7,256 bases of DNA from an uncultured Mesorhizobium sp. Its GTDB lineage: Bacteria; Pseudomonadota; Alphaproteobacteria; Rhizobiales; Rhizobiaceae. Of the stretch, positions 1 through 6,833 are shown in pieces. The stretch covers positions 1 through 7,256 of the forward strand of contig CATMOC010000181.1 in the NCBI GenBank assembly GCA_950071955.1. The letters are read 5' to 3'. The notes below the pieces were generated by a model. That model was not told the origin of the DNA. It made no database searches and saw only the letters and a program-made list of their open reading frames with translations. The stretch's first letter is position 1, and each line of letters starts with the position of its first letter. The position numbers were made by a program, and so were the translations under genes.

Positions 1-575
1 ACGTGGCCCACGAAGCCGATCTCCTTGGCTCGGGCCGCGTCGATCGTGCGCCCGGTAACGCCCCATTCAAAAGCATTGGCGTAGCCGATCAGCTGCTGCA
101 CGAGGGCGAGGCTCATATCGTCGGGGACGATACCTCGGCGCACGAAGACCCAGCCGAACTTGGCCTCCGAGGAGGCGATCCGGATATCGCACCCGGCGGC
201 GAGGCCGATGCCGGAGCCGACGGCGGGACCATTCACGGCGGCGATCGCCGGCTTCGAAAGGCGACGAAGGCTGTGGACCACCTTGCGGATGCCCACATCG
301 ATGGGCGACAGCTGGTCGCGCGGCGAGGGCGCTTCGGCTTCGAGAACCTTGCCCTTCTCGATCATTTTCTTGATGTTGCCGCCTGAACAGAAGATGCGCC
401 CCGAGCCGGTGAGGATCATCACGCGCGCGGATGGGTCGCGGTCGATCCGCTCGACCTCCGCGACGATCTCCTCGTTCATTTCCGCGCTGACGGCGTTCTT
501 GGCCTCGGGATCGTTCAAAGTCACCGTTACGATGCCGTGCTCGTCCTGTTCCGTGATGATGTATCGATAGGCCAT
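1..575 (-). CDS. Crotonase-superfamily (enoyl-CoA hydratase/isomerase-like) protein, 3' end outside the window
   Basis: The first 191 codons are visible; the family usually has about 260, so the C-terminal part lies beyond the left edge. Crotonases act on acyl-CoA thioesters in the cytoplasm and stabilise an enolate in an oxyanion hole. Both oxyanion-hole segments are present: FCSGGNIKKM at residues 62-71 and NGPAVGSGIGLAAGCD at 115-130. Aligned from memory with rat crotonase, the two hydratase glutamates (Glu144, Glu164) fall on Gly124 and Phe144 here, so ordinary hydration is doubtful. The segment FVRRGIVPDD (144-153) puts Asp152 where 4-chlorobenzoyl-CoA dehalogenase has its nucleophile Asp145, but that enzyme's catalytic His and Trp are replaced (Arg97, Phe144). 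An isomerase or other CoA-ester reaction is possible. The ATG at 575 follows a GGGGA sequence four bases upstream. The gene lies 64 bases after the CoA-transferase gene on the same strand, so it is probably the next gene of the operon. Confidence 0.9.
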   Translation of the reverse strand, partial: MAYRYIITEQDEHGIVTVTLNDPEAKNAVSAEMNEEIVAEVERIDRDPSARVMILTGSGRIFCSGGNIKKMIEKGKVLEAEAPSPRDQLSPIDVGIRKVVHSLRRLSKPAIAAVNGPAVGSGIGLAAGCDIRIASSEAKFGWVFVRRGIVPDDMSLALVQQLIGYANAFEWGVTGRTIDAARAKEIGFVGH

Positions 576-639
576 GTAGTCCCCGTCAATTCCGAACCGC
601 CGCTGGCGGGCCTGTTTGCCTCGCAGCGCGCAACGGAAG

Positions 640-1863
640 TCATGTGAGTATTCGATCGCGTTCCAACTGCTCGTATTCGGCCTCGGTTCGCCCGAGCAGT
701 CCGATGATGATTTCCCGGCTATGCTCGCCTAGCAGCGGCGCACGGGTTGACCGCGTACCCAGGCTGTCCATGGTCCACGGAAGACCGAGGTGGCGGTGGC
801 GGTTCGCCACGGGGTGGTCGATGCTGACGACCATGCCCCGCGCATCGAGCTGGGGATTGTCCAGGAGCTCGTCAGAGCGGAGCACAGGGCCTGCCATCAC
901 GCCCGCAGCCTGCAGCTGGGCCACCATCGCGTAGAGATCGTGTACCGACGTGCAGGACGCGACTTCGGCATCCAGCGCCTCGACATTCTCCAGACGCGCC
1001 GGCGCATTGGCGAAGCGTGAATCGGAAGCGAGGTCGGTGCGTCCTACGCTGTGGCAGAACGCCTGCCATGACTGATCGTCAGCGATGCTCAGCGCCAGCC
1101 AACGATCCTCGCCGGCGGCCGGATAGATGCCGTGCGGGGCCTTTTGCCTGTCGCGGTTTCCGACGCGGCGCGGCTCCACGCCGTTCATCGTGAGGTCGAT
1201 GACAGCTTCGGGTATCAGCGTGAGCATCGCCTCGTACATGGCTACGTCGACATACTGGCCGAGTCCCGTGTGTGAGCGATGTTCCAGAGCGGCCAGTATG
1301 GCAAAGGCGGCGTAGGTTCCGCTAAGCGGGTCGGGCAGCACGCTGCCCATGATCCGCGGCCCGCTATCGACATAGCCTGTGACATCCGCAACGCCGCTAA
1401 ACAGGTTGACGGTCGAATGCAGGCCGCGCCCATCCTTCATCGGTCCCGTTCTGCCGAATGCGCCGTTGGAGATCATAACGATCCCCGGATTGATGCGCGC
1501 CAGTACGTCGTAGCCGAAGCCGAGCTTTTCGATCACTCCCGTGGCGAAGTTCTCGACGACGACATCGCACACCGCGACGAGCTCGTGGACGATCCGCTTC
1601 CCCTCCTTTGTCGCGAGGTCCAGCGTGAGGCTCTTCTTGGTGGCGTAGAGGCTGTTGAAGTAGCCGCTGGCGTTGCGGTTGCCTTCCTGCCCCTCCTCGA
1701 ACGGCGGTGCGCCGCGTGCCGTGAGACGTGAGCTCGACTCCACCGAAATGATCTCCGCACCCAGCTGAGCGAGCCAGAGCGTGCAGAAGGGAATCGCCAC
1801 AAACTGCCCGAAATCGAGCACGCGAATGCCTTCGAGCGGCAGTGGCTTGGGGGAGGTGCTCAT
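640..1863 (-). CDS. Family III CoA-transferase (CaiB/BaiF type), subunit with catalytic Asp
   Basis: 407 residues, the usual length for family III CoA-transferases, which move CoA between an acyl-CoA and a free carboxylic acid through an aspartyl-CoA intermediate in the cytoplasm. The N-terminal part has GIRVLDFGQFVAIPF (12-26) and LGAEIISVE (34-42), the CoA-binding start of the fold. VVVENFATGVIEKLGFGY (101-118) and NPGIVMISNGAFGRTGP (125-141) follow. Asp178, in LPDPLSGTYAAFAILAALEH, lies 21 residues before the TGLGQ loop, the same spacing as catalytic Asp169 of formyl-CoA transferase in the alignment I recall, so the active site looks intact. The ATG overlaps the stop of the upstream CoA-transferase (ATGA) and has a GGGGAAG Shine-Dalgarno sequence at 1868-1874. 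Family membership is secure. The acid and the CoA donor are unknown; names such as formyl-CoA or carnitine CoA-transferase would be over-reading. Confidence 0.93.
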   Translation of the reverse strand: MSTSPKPLPLEGIRVLDFGQFVAIPFCTLWLAQLGAEIISVESSSRLTARGAPPFEEGQEGNRNASGYFNSLYATKKSLTLDLATKEGKRIVHELVAVCDVVVENFATGVIEKLGFGYDVLARINPGIVMISNGAFGRTGPMKDGRGLHSTVNLFSGVADVTGYVDSGPRIMGSVLPDPLSGTYAAFAILAALEHRSHTGLGQYVDVAMYEAMLTLIPEAVIDLTMNGVEPRRVGNRDRQKAPHGIYPAAGEDRWLALSIADDQSWQAFCHSVGRTDLASDSRFANAPARLENVEALDAEVASCTSVHDLYAMVAQLQAAGVMAGPVLRSDELLDNPQLDARGMVVSIDHPVANRHRHLGLPWTMDSLGTRSTRAPLLGEHSREIIIGLLGRTEAEYEQLERDRILT

Positions 1864-3098
1864 GCGACTTCCCCGATCGGCGCAACGCCTGCATCGTCTT
1901 CAGGGGAAAACCGTGGCGCCGGGCGACGTAGGCTCCACGGTGTCGCCGCCATCTTGAAAGGTGCGCCCGGCATCTGCGCCGGCCTATTTCCGACTGCCAG
2001 ATCGACCAGGCTCGCCCTGTCTCGGGCATGATCGGACGCGGCCATCTGGCGGATTGAGTGGAACGGAAACATCATGAGCCCGTACCGCTCCCCGATGCTC
2101 TGCAGCTGATTGCGCGTGCAGCCCATTGCCCACGCGGCCAGCCTTTCCCTCAACTCGATCCAGTTCCTGGCCCTTGCCGGCTCGGTAGCGAAATCGGCGC
2201 TAAGCGCCCAAGCGGGATTGCCCATCGCCTCTGCAAGGCGGTTCCAGTGTATGTCCATCGGTGCGGCGATCGTGACGTAGCCGTCCTGGCACGGAAGGTA
2301 GAAGTTCGGCATGCGCCCAATGGAGGTCGGATTGAGAAGCCTGTTGTAGATCGCGCCGCCGTACGAGGCCGGCATGAGATCCCTGATCTGCACCGCCGCC
2401 GAGGCAGCCTGGAAGCTGAGGTCGAGATGGCAGCCCTCGCCGGTGCGTCGCCGGCCCATGACTGCGGTCATCACGGCGACGGCTGCGGAGGCCCCGGCGA
2501 TCGTCTCGCTTGCAAAACAGGAGGGGTGCAGGGGCGGCTCGGCGTAGAGGTCGTCGGCCGCGTCCGGAATGCCGGGCGTACCATAGGCCATGCCGCTCGC
2601 GGCATAGGCGATCAGCTCGTCGCCCATCCAGTCGCTCCAGGGACCGCCGCGTCCGAAAGGCGAAAGCGTGGCCACGATCAGACGCGGATGGCGCCCGCGC
2701 AACACCTCGGGATCGCAGCCTGCCGCTCGCAGAACGCTCGGCGCGACGTCGGTGACGAAGATGTCGGCTGACGTGAGAAGCCGGTCCAGCGCTTCGGCGC
2801 CCGCGCCTGTCTCCACGTCGAGTACGACGCCGCGCTTGTTCGAATTGAGATACAGGAAGAGGCCGCTTGCATCCGGATCGGCCTTGCCGTCCGGGAACGG
2901 TCCACGGCTGCGCGTCGGGTCCCCTTGCGGCCTCTCGACCTTGACCACGTCCGCCCCGAAATCGGCAAGAAGCTTGGCGGTGTAGGCGGCAGCGGTGCCT
3001 TCTCCGAACTCCACGACGGACAAGGCGCCCAGTGCGCCCCGCGCCTGTTGCGCGGCGTGTGTCTCGAGACTGGAATTGCGTTCAGACGCGATTGGCAT
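1860..3098 (-). CDS. Family III CoA-transferase (CaiB/BaiF type), subunit with Glu at the catalytic Asp position
   Basis: 412 residues. Family hallmarks are present: LSVVEFGEGTAAAYTAKLL (26-44), DFGADVVKVERPQGDP (46-61), the NSNKRGVVLDV strand (85-95), HPRLIVATLSPFGRGGP (137-153) and a RRRTGEGCHLDLS loop (216-228). Counting back 21 residues from the Thr of that loop, the position of the catalytic Asp in the family is Glu198, in ASETIAGASAAV. The sister protein keeps Asp at the matching place. The two genes overlap by four bases, so they are probably made in equal amounts and may form a heteromer, as known for BbsE/BbsF (benzylsuccinate CoA-transferase) and SmtA/SmtB (malate CoA-transferase). 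This one could be the structural or donor-binding subunit, or it could use Glu directly. The ATG at 3098 has GGAGAG at 3102-3107. An N-terminal tail of about 20 residues precedes the fold. It begins 31 bases after the permease gene. Confidence 0.92.
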   Translation of the reverse strand: MPIASERNSSLETHAAQQARGALGALSVVEFGEGTAAAYTAKLLADFGADVVKVERPQGDPTRSRGPFPDGKADPDASGLFLYLNSNKRGVVLDVETGAGAEALDRLLTSADIFVTDVAPSVLRAAGCDPEVLRGRHPRLIVATLSPFGRGGPWSDWMGDELIAYAASGMAYGTPGIPDAADDLYAEPPLHPSCFASETIAGASAAVAVMTAVMGRRRTGEGCHLDLSFQAASAAVQIRDLMPASYGGAIYNRLLNPTSIGRMPNFYLPCQDGYVTIAAPMDIHWNRLAEAMGNPAWALSADFATEPARARNWIELRERLAAWAMGCTRNQLQSIGERYGLMMFPFHSIRQMAASDHARDRASLVDLAVGNRPAQMPGAPFKMAATPWSLRRPAPRFSPEDDAGVAPIGEVA

Positions 3099-3129
3099 GG
3101 GCTCTCCGTTGCATTCGGGGCTGCGGTGC

Positions 3130-4041
3130 TCAGAGGTTGCGCGACATCTTCGGATCGAATTCGTCGCGCACCGCGTCGCCCAGAAGGTTCGAGGCGAGAA
3201 CCGTGAGGAGTATAGCGAGGCCGGGGAAGATGACGACCCACGGCGCCACGAGTGCCAGGGTGGTCGCCGACCCCGACATCATAAGCCCCCACGACGATTG
3301 TGGCTCCTGGATTCCGGCGCCGAGGTAATCCAGTGCCGCCTCCTGGACGATCACCAGGCCCAGATAGGCCGTCGCGATGACGAGCAGGGAGCCCAGTATG
3401 TTCGGCAGGATGTGACGGAAGATGATGCGCGAGTCGGTGCATCCCGTGGCGCGTGCTGCCTCGATGAAGGTCGTGTGCCTGAGCGACAGCGTGCCGGCTC
3501 TCGCAATGCGCGCGGTGCGCGGGATGATGGGAATGCCCAGCGCGATGATTACGTTGATCGTCGAGGGTCCGAGCACGGCGCTGATGGCCAGCGCCAGGAG
3601 CAGGAGCGGGAATGCCAGCAGTGCATCCATGATGCGCTGGCTGACAGCGTCGAACCAGCCCCCGAAATAGCCTCCCAGGATGCCCACGGCGGTGCCGAGC
3701 ACAACTCCGAGCATGCTGGAGCCGAAACCGATGATGAGCGAGGTACGTGCGCCGTAGAGCAGGCGGGAGAGCGTGTCGCGCCCGAAAGCATCGGTACCGA
3801 GCAGATATTTGGCGCTCGGCGGGTGATAGAGCGCTGTAGCATCGCCGACCGTGGGATCGTAGGGCGCAAGCCAGGGCGCGAAGACCCCGCCGAACGTCAT
3901 GATCGCCAGCACCACGGCACCGAAGGTCCCCAGCGGGTGGCGTCGCATCAAGGTGCGCACCTTTTCCAGGGTTCCCCGCTCGGCCGCGAGGCGGGTCGTG
4001 GACGCGGACTGTGCTGCGGGCTGCATCGTCATGCCGCTCAT
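3130..4041 (-). CDS. ABC transporter permease, DppC/OppC type
   Basis: 303 residues, an inner-membrane subunit of a peptide/nickel-type ABC importer (binding-protein-dependent transport family). A cytoplasmic N-terminus of about 35 residues leads to the first membrane helix (about 38-58). The DppC-type segment YLLGTDAFGRDTLSRLLYGART follows at 79-100, then five further hydrophobic stretches. The EAA loop that contacts the ATPase is clear: EAARATG (194-200) and IIFRHILPN (206-214). The C-terminus SNLLGDAVRDEFDPKM (284-299) is typical for DppC-like permeases. Its ATG overlaps the stop of the permease B gene (ATGA at 4038-4041), implying coupled translation and a 1:1 complex. In-frame ATGs at codons 4 and 6 are alternative starts, but the overlap favours the first. 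No ATPase gene follows; the next gene, 31 bases on, is a CoA-transferase. The substrate cannot be deduced from a permease alone. Confidence 0.95.
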   Translation of the reverse strand: MSGMTMQPAAQSASTTRLAAERGTLEKVRTLMRRHPLGTFGAVVLAIMTFGGVFAPWLAPYDPTVGDATALYHPPSAKYLLGTDAFGRDTLSRLLYGARTSLIIGFGSSMLGVVLGTAVGILGGYFGGWFDAVSQRIMDALLAFPLLLLALAISAVLGPSTINVIIALGIPIIPRTARIARAGTLSLRHTTFIEAARATGCTDSRIIFRHILPNILGSLLVIATAYLGLVIVQEAALDYLGAGIQEPQSSWGLMMSGSATTLALVAPWVVIFPGLAILLTVLASNLLGDAVRDEFDPKMSRNL

Positions 4042-5003
4042 TTCGACCTGCCTGCGAGCCGAACGCGCGGGTCGAGCCAGCCATAGGTGAAGTCGACGAG
4101 GATATTGCCCACCACCACGATGCTGGCCAGAATCAGGACGATCGCCTGGAGTGCCGGATAGTCGCGGTTGGCTATCGACGTGACGACATACTGGCCGAGG
4201 CCGGGCACATTGAACACCGTCTCGGTCACTATCAGCGCGCCGAACAGGGCGGCGAATTCGAAGCCGATCAGGGTCACGAGCGGCAGCAGGCCGTTTCGAA
4301 GCCCGTGGCGGAAGATGACGTTGGCTTCAGACAGACCCTTTGAGCGCGCCGTGCGAATGTAGTCCTCGTTCAGCACATCGAGCATGATCGAACGCGTCAT
4401 GCGGGCGATCAGGCTCACCTGACGCAGGCCGACCGCAAGCGCCGGCCAGATCGTCTGCGCGATGCTGGCGGCCGGGTCCGACCAGAACGGCTCCCAGAAC
4501 AGCGGTGCGCTCCAGTTGAAGACCGTGACCAGCGCGAGGATGATCAGGATGCCCACCCAGAAGGACGGGGCTGCCAGTGCGAGCACGCATATCGTCTGCA
4601 GCAGCCGGTCGCCCCACGAACCGACATAGCGCGCCGCCATCACGCCGGCCGGCACGCCCAGGACGACCGCGATGACCATGGCCATGAGAACGATCTGAAG
4701 CGTGAACGGGAACCGTTGTGCGATGTCCTGCAGCACGGGATTGCCCGTGCGCAGGGACGTTCCGAGGTCATACGCGGCGACATCGCCGAGCCAGATGAAG
4801 AATTGCACCGGGATCGGCAGGTTCAAGCCCAGCCGTTCGCGCACCAGTTCGAGATCTTCCGCGCTCCCCGCGACGGAGTCGCCCCCGGAGAGGATGATCG
4901 CCGCATCGCCCGGAATGATCCGGACGATGACGAAGACGATCGCTGCAACCAGGAGCAGGGTCACCAATCCTGAGAGAAGCCGAAAGAGTCCGTATCTGAG
5001 CAT
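4038..5003 (-). CDS. ABC transporter permease, DppB/OppB type
   Basis: 321 residues from the chosen start. It begins MLRYGLFRLLSGLVTLLLVA, the classic DppB opening in which an N-terminal basic patch enters the first membrane helix. DppB-type signatures follow: IPGDAA (30-35), ERLGLNLPIPVQF (56-68), LGTSLRTGNPV (80-90), the EAA loop DYIRTARSKGLSEANVIFRH (214-233), ETVFNVPGLGQYV (261-273) and DPRVRL (311-316) at the C-terminus. It pairs with the DppC-type subunit to form the membrane channel of the importer. The frame stays open to an ATG at 5069, but that start would overlap the binding-protein gene by 47 bases and add 22 residues foreign to the family, so the ATG at 5003 is preferred. It lies 19 bases after the binding-protein stop. 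A GGAG sits about 13 bases upstream, farther than ideal, so translation may depend on the preceding gene. Confidence 0.94.
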   Translation of the reverse strand: MLRYGLFRLLSGLVTLLLVAAIVFVIVRIIPGDAAIILSGGDSVAGSAEDLELVRERLGLNLPIPVQFFIWLGDVAAYDLGTSLRTGNPVLQDIAQRFPFTLQIVLMAMVIAVVLGVPAGVMAARYVGSWGDRLLQTICVLALAAPSFWVGILIILALVTVFNWSAPLFWEPFWSDPAASIAQTIWPALAVGLRQVSLIARMTRSIMLDVLNEDYIRTARSKGLSEANVIFRHGLRNGLLPLVTLIGFEFAALFGALIVTETVFNVPGLGQYVVTSIANRDYPALQAIVLILASIVVVGNILVDFTYGWLDPRVRLAGRSK

Positions 5004-5022
5004 CGAACGGGGCTGGCTCCGC

Positions 5023-6660
5023 CTAGCTTTCAAGCCAGACCTTATCCATCTGCATGTTGCTGAAGCCATCGTTGGACGGCGTCCAACCCTTCAGCCGGTC
5101 GCTATGGGCGAACCCGAAGCCGACCCAGGCCATGTTGATGTGATAGTACGTCCCGAGGAAGGCGAGCTGCTGCTGCCGGATCAACTCCTTACGCTTCTCC
5201 GGATCGGCTTCGCCCGACTGGGCGCGGAACAGGGCGTCGATGGAATCGTCCTTCCACTTCCCGTAGTTGCGGTAACCGAAGCTCGTATATGCGTCGCCGA
5301 GGATGATGTCGGGCAGCGCACCGGCAACCGCGATGGAATGGACAAGGACTTCGAACTCGCCGGCGAGCTCGCGGGCAACGAAGGCACCCACGTCCATGAT
5401 CTCCACGGATGCATCGAAGCCGATCGTGTTGAGCTGCGCGGCAACATTGATCGAGGAGTCGCGGAAGACGGGAAGGTCGCCGCGCGTCGGCAGCTTGAGT
5501 TGGTAGCCGGGCTCTACCCCCGCCTCCTTCAGGAGTTCGCGTGCGCGGGCCCTGTTCGCCTCGATGTCGCCGCCGAGTCCCGGGATGGTGTCGTAGCCGG
5601 AAAACTGCTTCACCTCTTCTTCGGTCAACGCATAGGGGCTGCCTGGCGGCAACAGGCCGAGGCTGTGGAAGTTCGCGCCGGACAACGGACCGACCGTGTT
5701 GATGAACGCCGTGCGGTCGATCGCGAGCGACAGCGCCTCGCGGACCCTCGGGTCATCGAACGGCTTCTTGAGCACGTTTGATATCAGGTTGACGAAGGTC
5801 GGCGTGAGCGCATCGCCCACGACCAGCCCCTCTGCCTTCTTCAGGTCGCTGATGACCGCCTGGCTGGAGAAGAGGAAACAGGCATCGACGCGTTCGCCGC
5901 GGATGGCGACGCTACGCTCGATTTCGCCCGGTATCGGGAAGAACTGGATTCCGTCGAGGGCGGGCGCGCCGCCGAAGTAGTCCTCGTTGCGCACGAGTTC
6001 ATAGAGCTGACCGTCAACCGCGCGGGCCAGCTTGAACGCGCCGGTGCCGACGATCTGCCGCTTCATGCCTACCCCCTCCGCATCGAGCGGCTCCGCGATG
6101 CGCTTCGGGTAGATGGCATTGAACGGGTTGCTTACCAGGAACGGGAAGTCCGCCTGCGGCTGCTTCAGCGTCACCTTCAACGTGTTGGCATCGGCGGCCT
6201 CGACCTCCGCGATATTGGAGAAGGTGTTCTTGCGCGGGCTATTGATCCCCGTGGGGGGATTCCGGATGCGGTTGATGCTGAATACGACGTCGTCGATCAC
6301 AAGATCGCCGCCGTCGTGAAACTTCACGCCCGACTTGATCTTGTACGTAACGGTGAGCCCGTCTTCGGAGACTTCATAGCCTTCGGCGAGATCGGGGACG
6401 AGCTTGGTCGTGTCGCTCGGATCGATCCGCATCAGCGTCGAGTAGCATGGCGCGCAGATATGCTGTGTGAGGTAAGTGCCGGACTGGTGGACGTCGAAGT
6501 CAGGCGGGGTACCACCTATCGTCACGCGAAGCGTACCGCCCTTCTGCTGTGCGGACGCCCAGTCCACGGGCATCAGTGCCGACACCGCGACCGTTCCGCC
6601 GAGCCCCAGCAACACGCTCCTGCGAGTAGGAGTCAACCTGTCCATGCCATCCCATTTCAT
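5023..6660 (-). CDS. Periplasmic solute-binding protein of a peptide/nickel-type ABC importer (SBP_bac_5 family)
   Basis: 545 residues, normal for this family, which captures ligand in the periplasm and delivers it to DppBC-like permeases. The signal peptide has a twin-arginine-like motif, TRRSVLLGLGG (12-22), a hydrophobic core and a likely signal peptidase I site after ASA (35-37), so Tat export is plausible. The family signature is clear: VPDLAEGYEVSEDGLTVTY (88-106) followed by SGVKFHDGGDLVIDDVVFSI. Later segments DPRVREALSLAIDRTAFI and NRARARELLKEAGVEPGY are also typical. A CAPC motif at 69-72, near the mature N-terminus, is unusual in my recollection of the family. Family members bind peptides, but also nickel, sugars, opines and other organic solutes, so peptide transport should not be assumed; the CoA genes downstream point toward an organic acid. 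The ATG at 6660 is chosen because GGAAAGG lies eight bases upstream; an ATG at 6645 is an alternative. First gene of the cluster. Confidence 0.95.
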   Translation of the reverse strand: MKWDGMDRLTPTRRSVLLGLGGTVAVSALMPVDWASAQQKGGTLRVTIGGTPPDFDVHQSGTYLTQHICAPCYSTLMRIDPSDTTKLVPDLAEGYEVSEDGLTVTYKIKSGVKFHDGGDLVIDDVVFSINRIRNPPTGINSPRKNTFSNIAEVEAADANTLKVTLKQPQADFPFLVSNPFNAIYPKRIAEPLDAEGVGMKRQIVGTGAFKLARAVDGQLYELVRNEDYFGGAPALDGIQFFPIPGEIERSVAIRGERVDACFLFSSQAVISDLKKAEGLVVGDALTPTFVNLISNVLKKPFDDPRVREALSLAIDRTAFINTVGPLSGANFHSLGLLPPGSPYALTEEEVKQFSGYDTIPGLGGDIEANRARARELLKEAGVEPGYQLKLPTRGDLPVFRDSSINVAAQLNTIGFDASVEIMDVGAFVARELAGEFEVLVHSIAVAGALPDIILGDAYTSFGYRNYGKWKDDSIDALFRAQSGEADPEKRKELIRQQQLAFLGTYYHINMAWVGFGFAHSDRLKGWTPSNDGFSNMQMDKVWLES

Positions 6661-6668
6661 TGCTCAGA

Positions 6669-6675
6669 CCTTTCC
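6669..6675 (-). promoter_or_regulatory. Ribosome binding site of the binding-protein gene
   Basis: GGAAAGG on the minus strand, eight bases before the ATG at 6660. It supports this start over the in-frame ATG at 6645, which has only a weaker GGGA nearby. Both starts leave the signal peptide intact. Confidence 0.6.
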
Positions 6676-6722
6676 GGATCTATCTGGAGAAGCACTGCGT
6701 CACGTACTGCCTCGGGGCCGGT

Positions 6723-6746
6723 GATCCGAGCGTTTTTCTTCGGATC
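6723..6746 (-). other. Small hairpin in the 5' leader of the binding-protein gene
   Basis: A perfect 7-bp inverted repeat, GATCCGA (6723-6729) and TCGGATC (6740-6746), with a ten-base loop. On the transcribed minus strand the loop is purine-rich (AGAAAAACGC); on the plus strand it holds a run of five T. It lies inside the leader predicted from the promoter at 6805-6833. It is short, with no T-run after the stem on the minus strand, so it is not an intrinsic terminator for this operon. It could affect mRNA stability or be chance. Confidence 0.3.
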
Positions 6747-6804
6747 TGGACGGGATCGCCGATAAAGAGCGCTGCCGAGCCTCCTGCTTGTGAATTGCAG
6801 CAGA

Positions 6805-6833
6805 AGCGTAGCACCGTCATTCCGGGATGTAAA
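6805..6833 (-). promoter_or_regulatory. Candidate sigma70-type promoter of the operon
   Basis: On the minus strand a -35-like TTTACA (6828-6833, five of six matches to TTGACA) is followed after exactly 17 bases by TACGCT (6805-6810, weak -10, three of six matches). Transcription would start near 6798, giving a leader of roughly 140 bases before the ATG at 6660. The -35 box shares its first base with the palindrome at 6833-6846, the layout expected if a repressor blocks RNA polymerase there. The -10 match is poor, so this is a candidate supported mainly by its place beside the operator. Confidence 0.4.

Noticed and set aside
597..609. Small hairpin CCGCC-GCT-GGCGG between the CoA-transferase and crotonase genes, considered as a terminator
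   Set aside because: The stem is only 5 bp and no T-run follows on the minus strand, so it does not look able to end transcription before the crotonase gene.
1397..2029. A 210-codon minus-strand open frame across the junction of the two CoA-transferase genes
   Set aside because: It lies in a different frame from both real genes, is Arg-rich with no motif, and both real frames continue intact through the junction.
2678..4084. A 468-codon minus-strand open frame spanning the permease C gene and the start of a CoA-transferase gene
   Set aside because: It is rich in Arg, His, Ala and Pro with no domain, and covers two well-supported genes in another frame of the same strand. It is a shadow frame of high-GC coding DNA.
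2995..4086. A 363-codon plus-strand open frame
   Set aside because: It is antisense to the DppC-type permease gene, charged and low in hydrophobic residues with no family signature; a GC-driven shadow.
1248..4199. The same 16 bases, CGACATACTGGCCGAG, at 1248-1263 and 4184-4199
   Set aside because: Each copy encodes part of a GLGQYV peptide that belongs to its own conserved protein motif, so shared peptide and codon use explain it; no mobile repeat is needed.
5004..5069. N-terminal extension of permease B to the ATG at 5069
   Set aside because: It would overlap the binding-protein coding sequence by 47 bases and add residues not seen in DppB-type proteins; MLRYGLFRLL at 5003 is the typical start.
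4702..5781. A 359-codon plus-strand open frame
   Set aside because: It is antisense to the binding-protein gene and the start of permease B. It has no recognisable domain, and the minus-strand reading is unmistakable.
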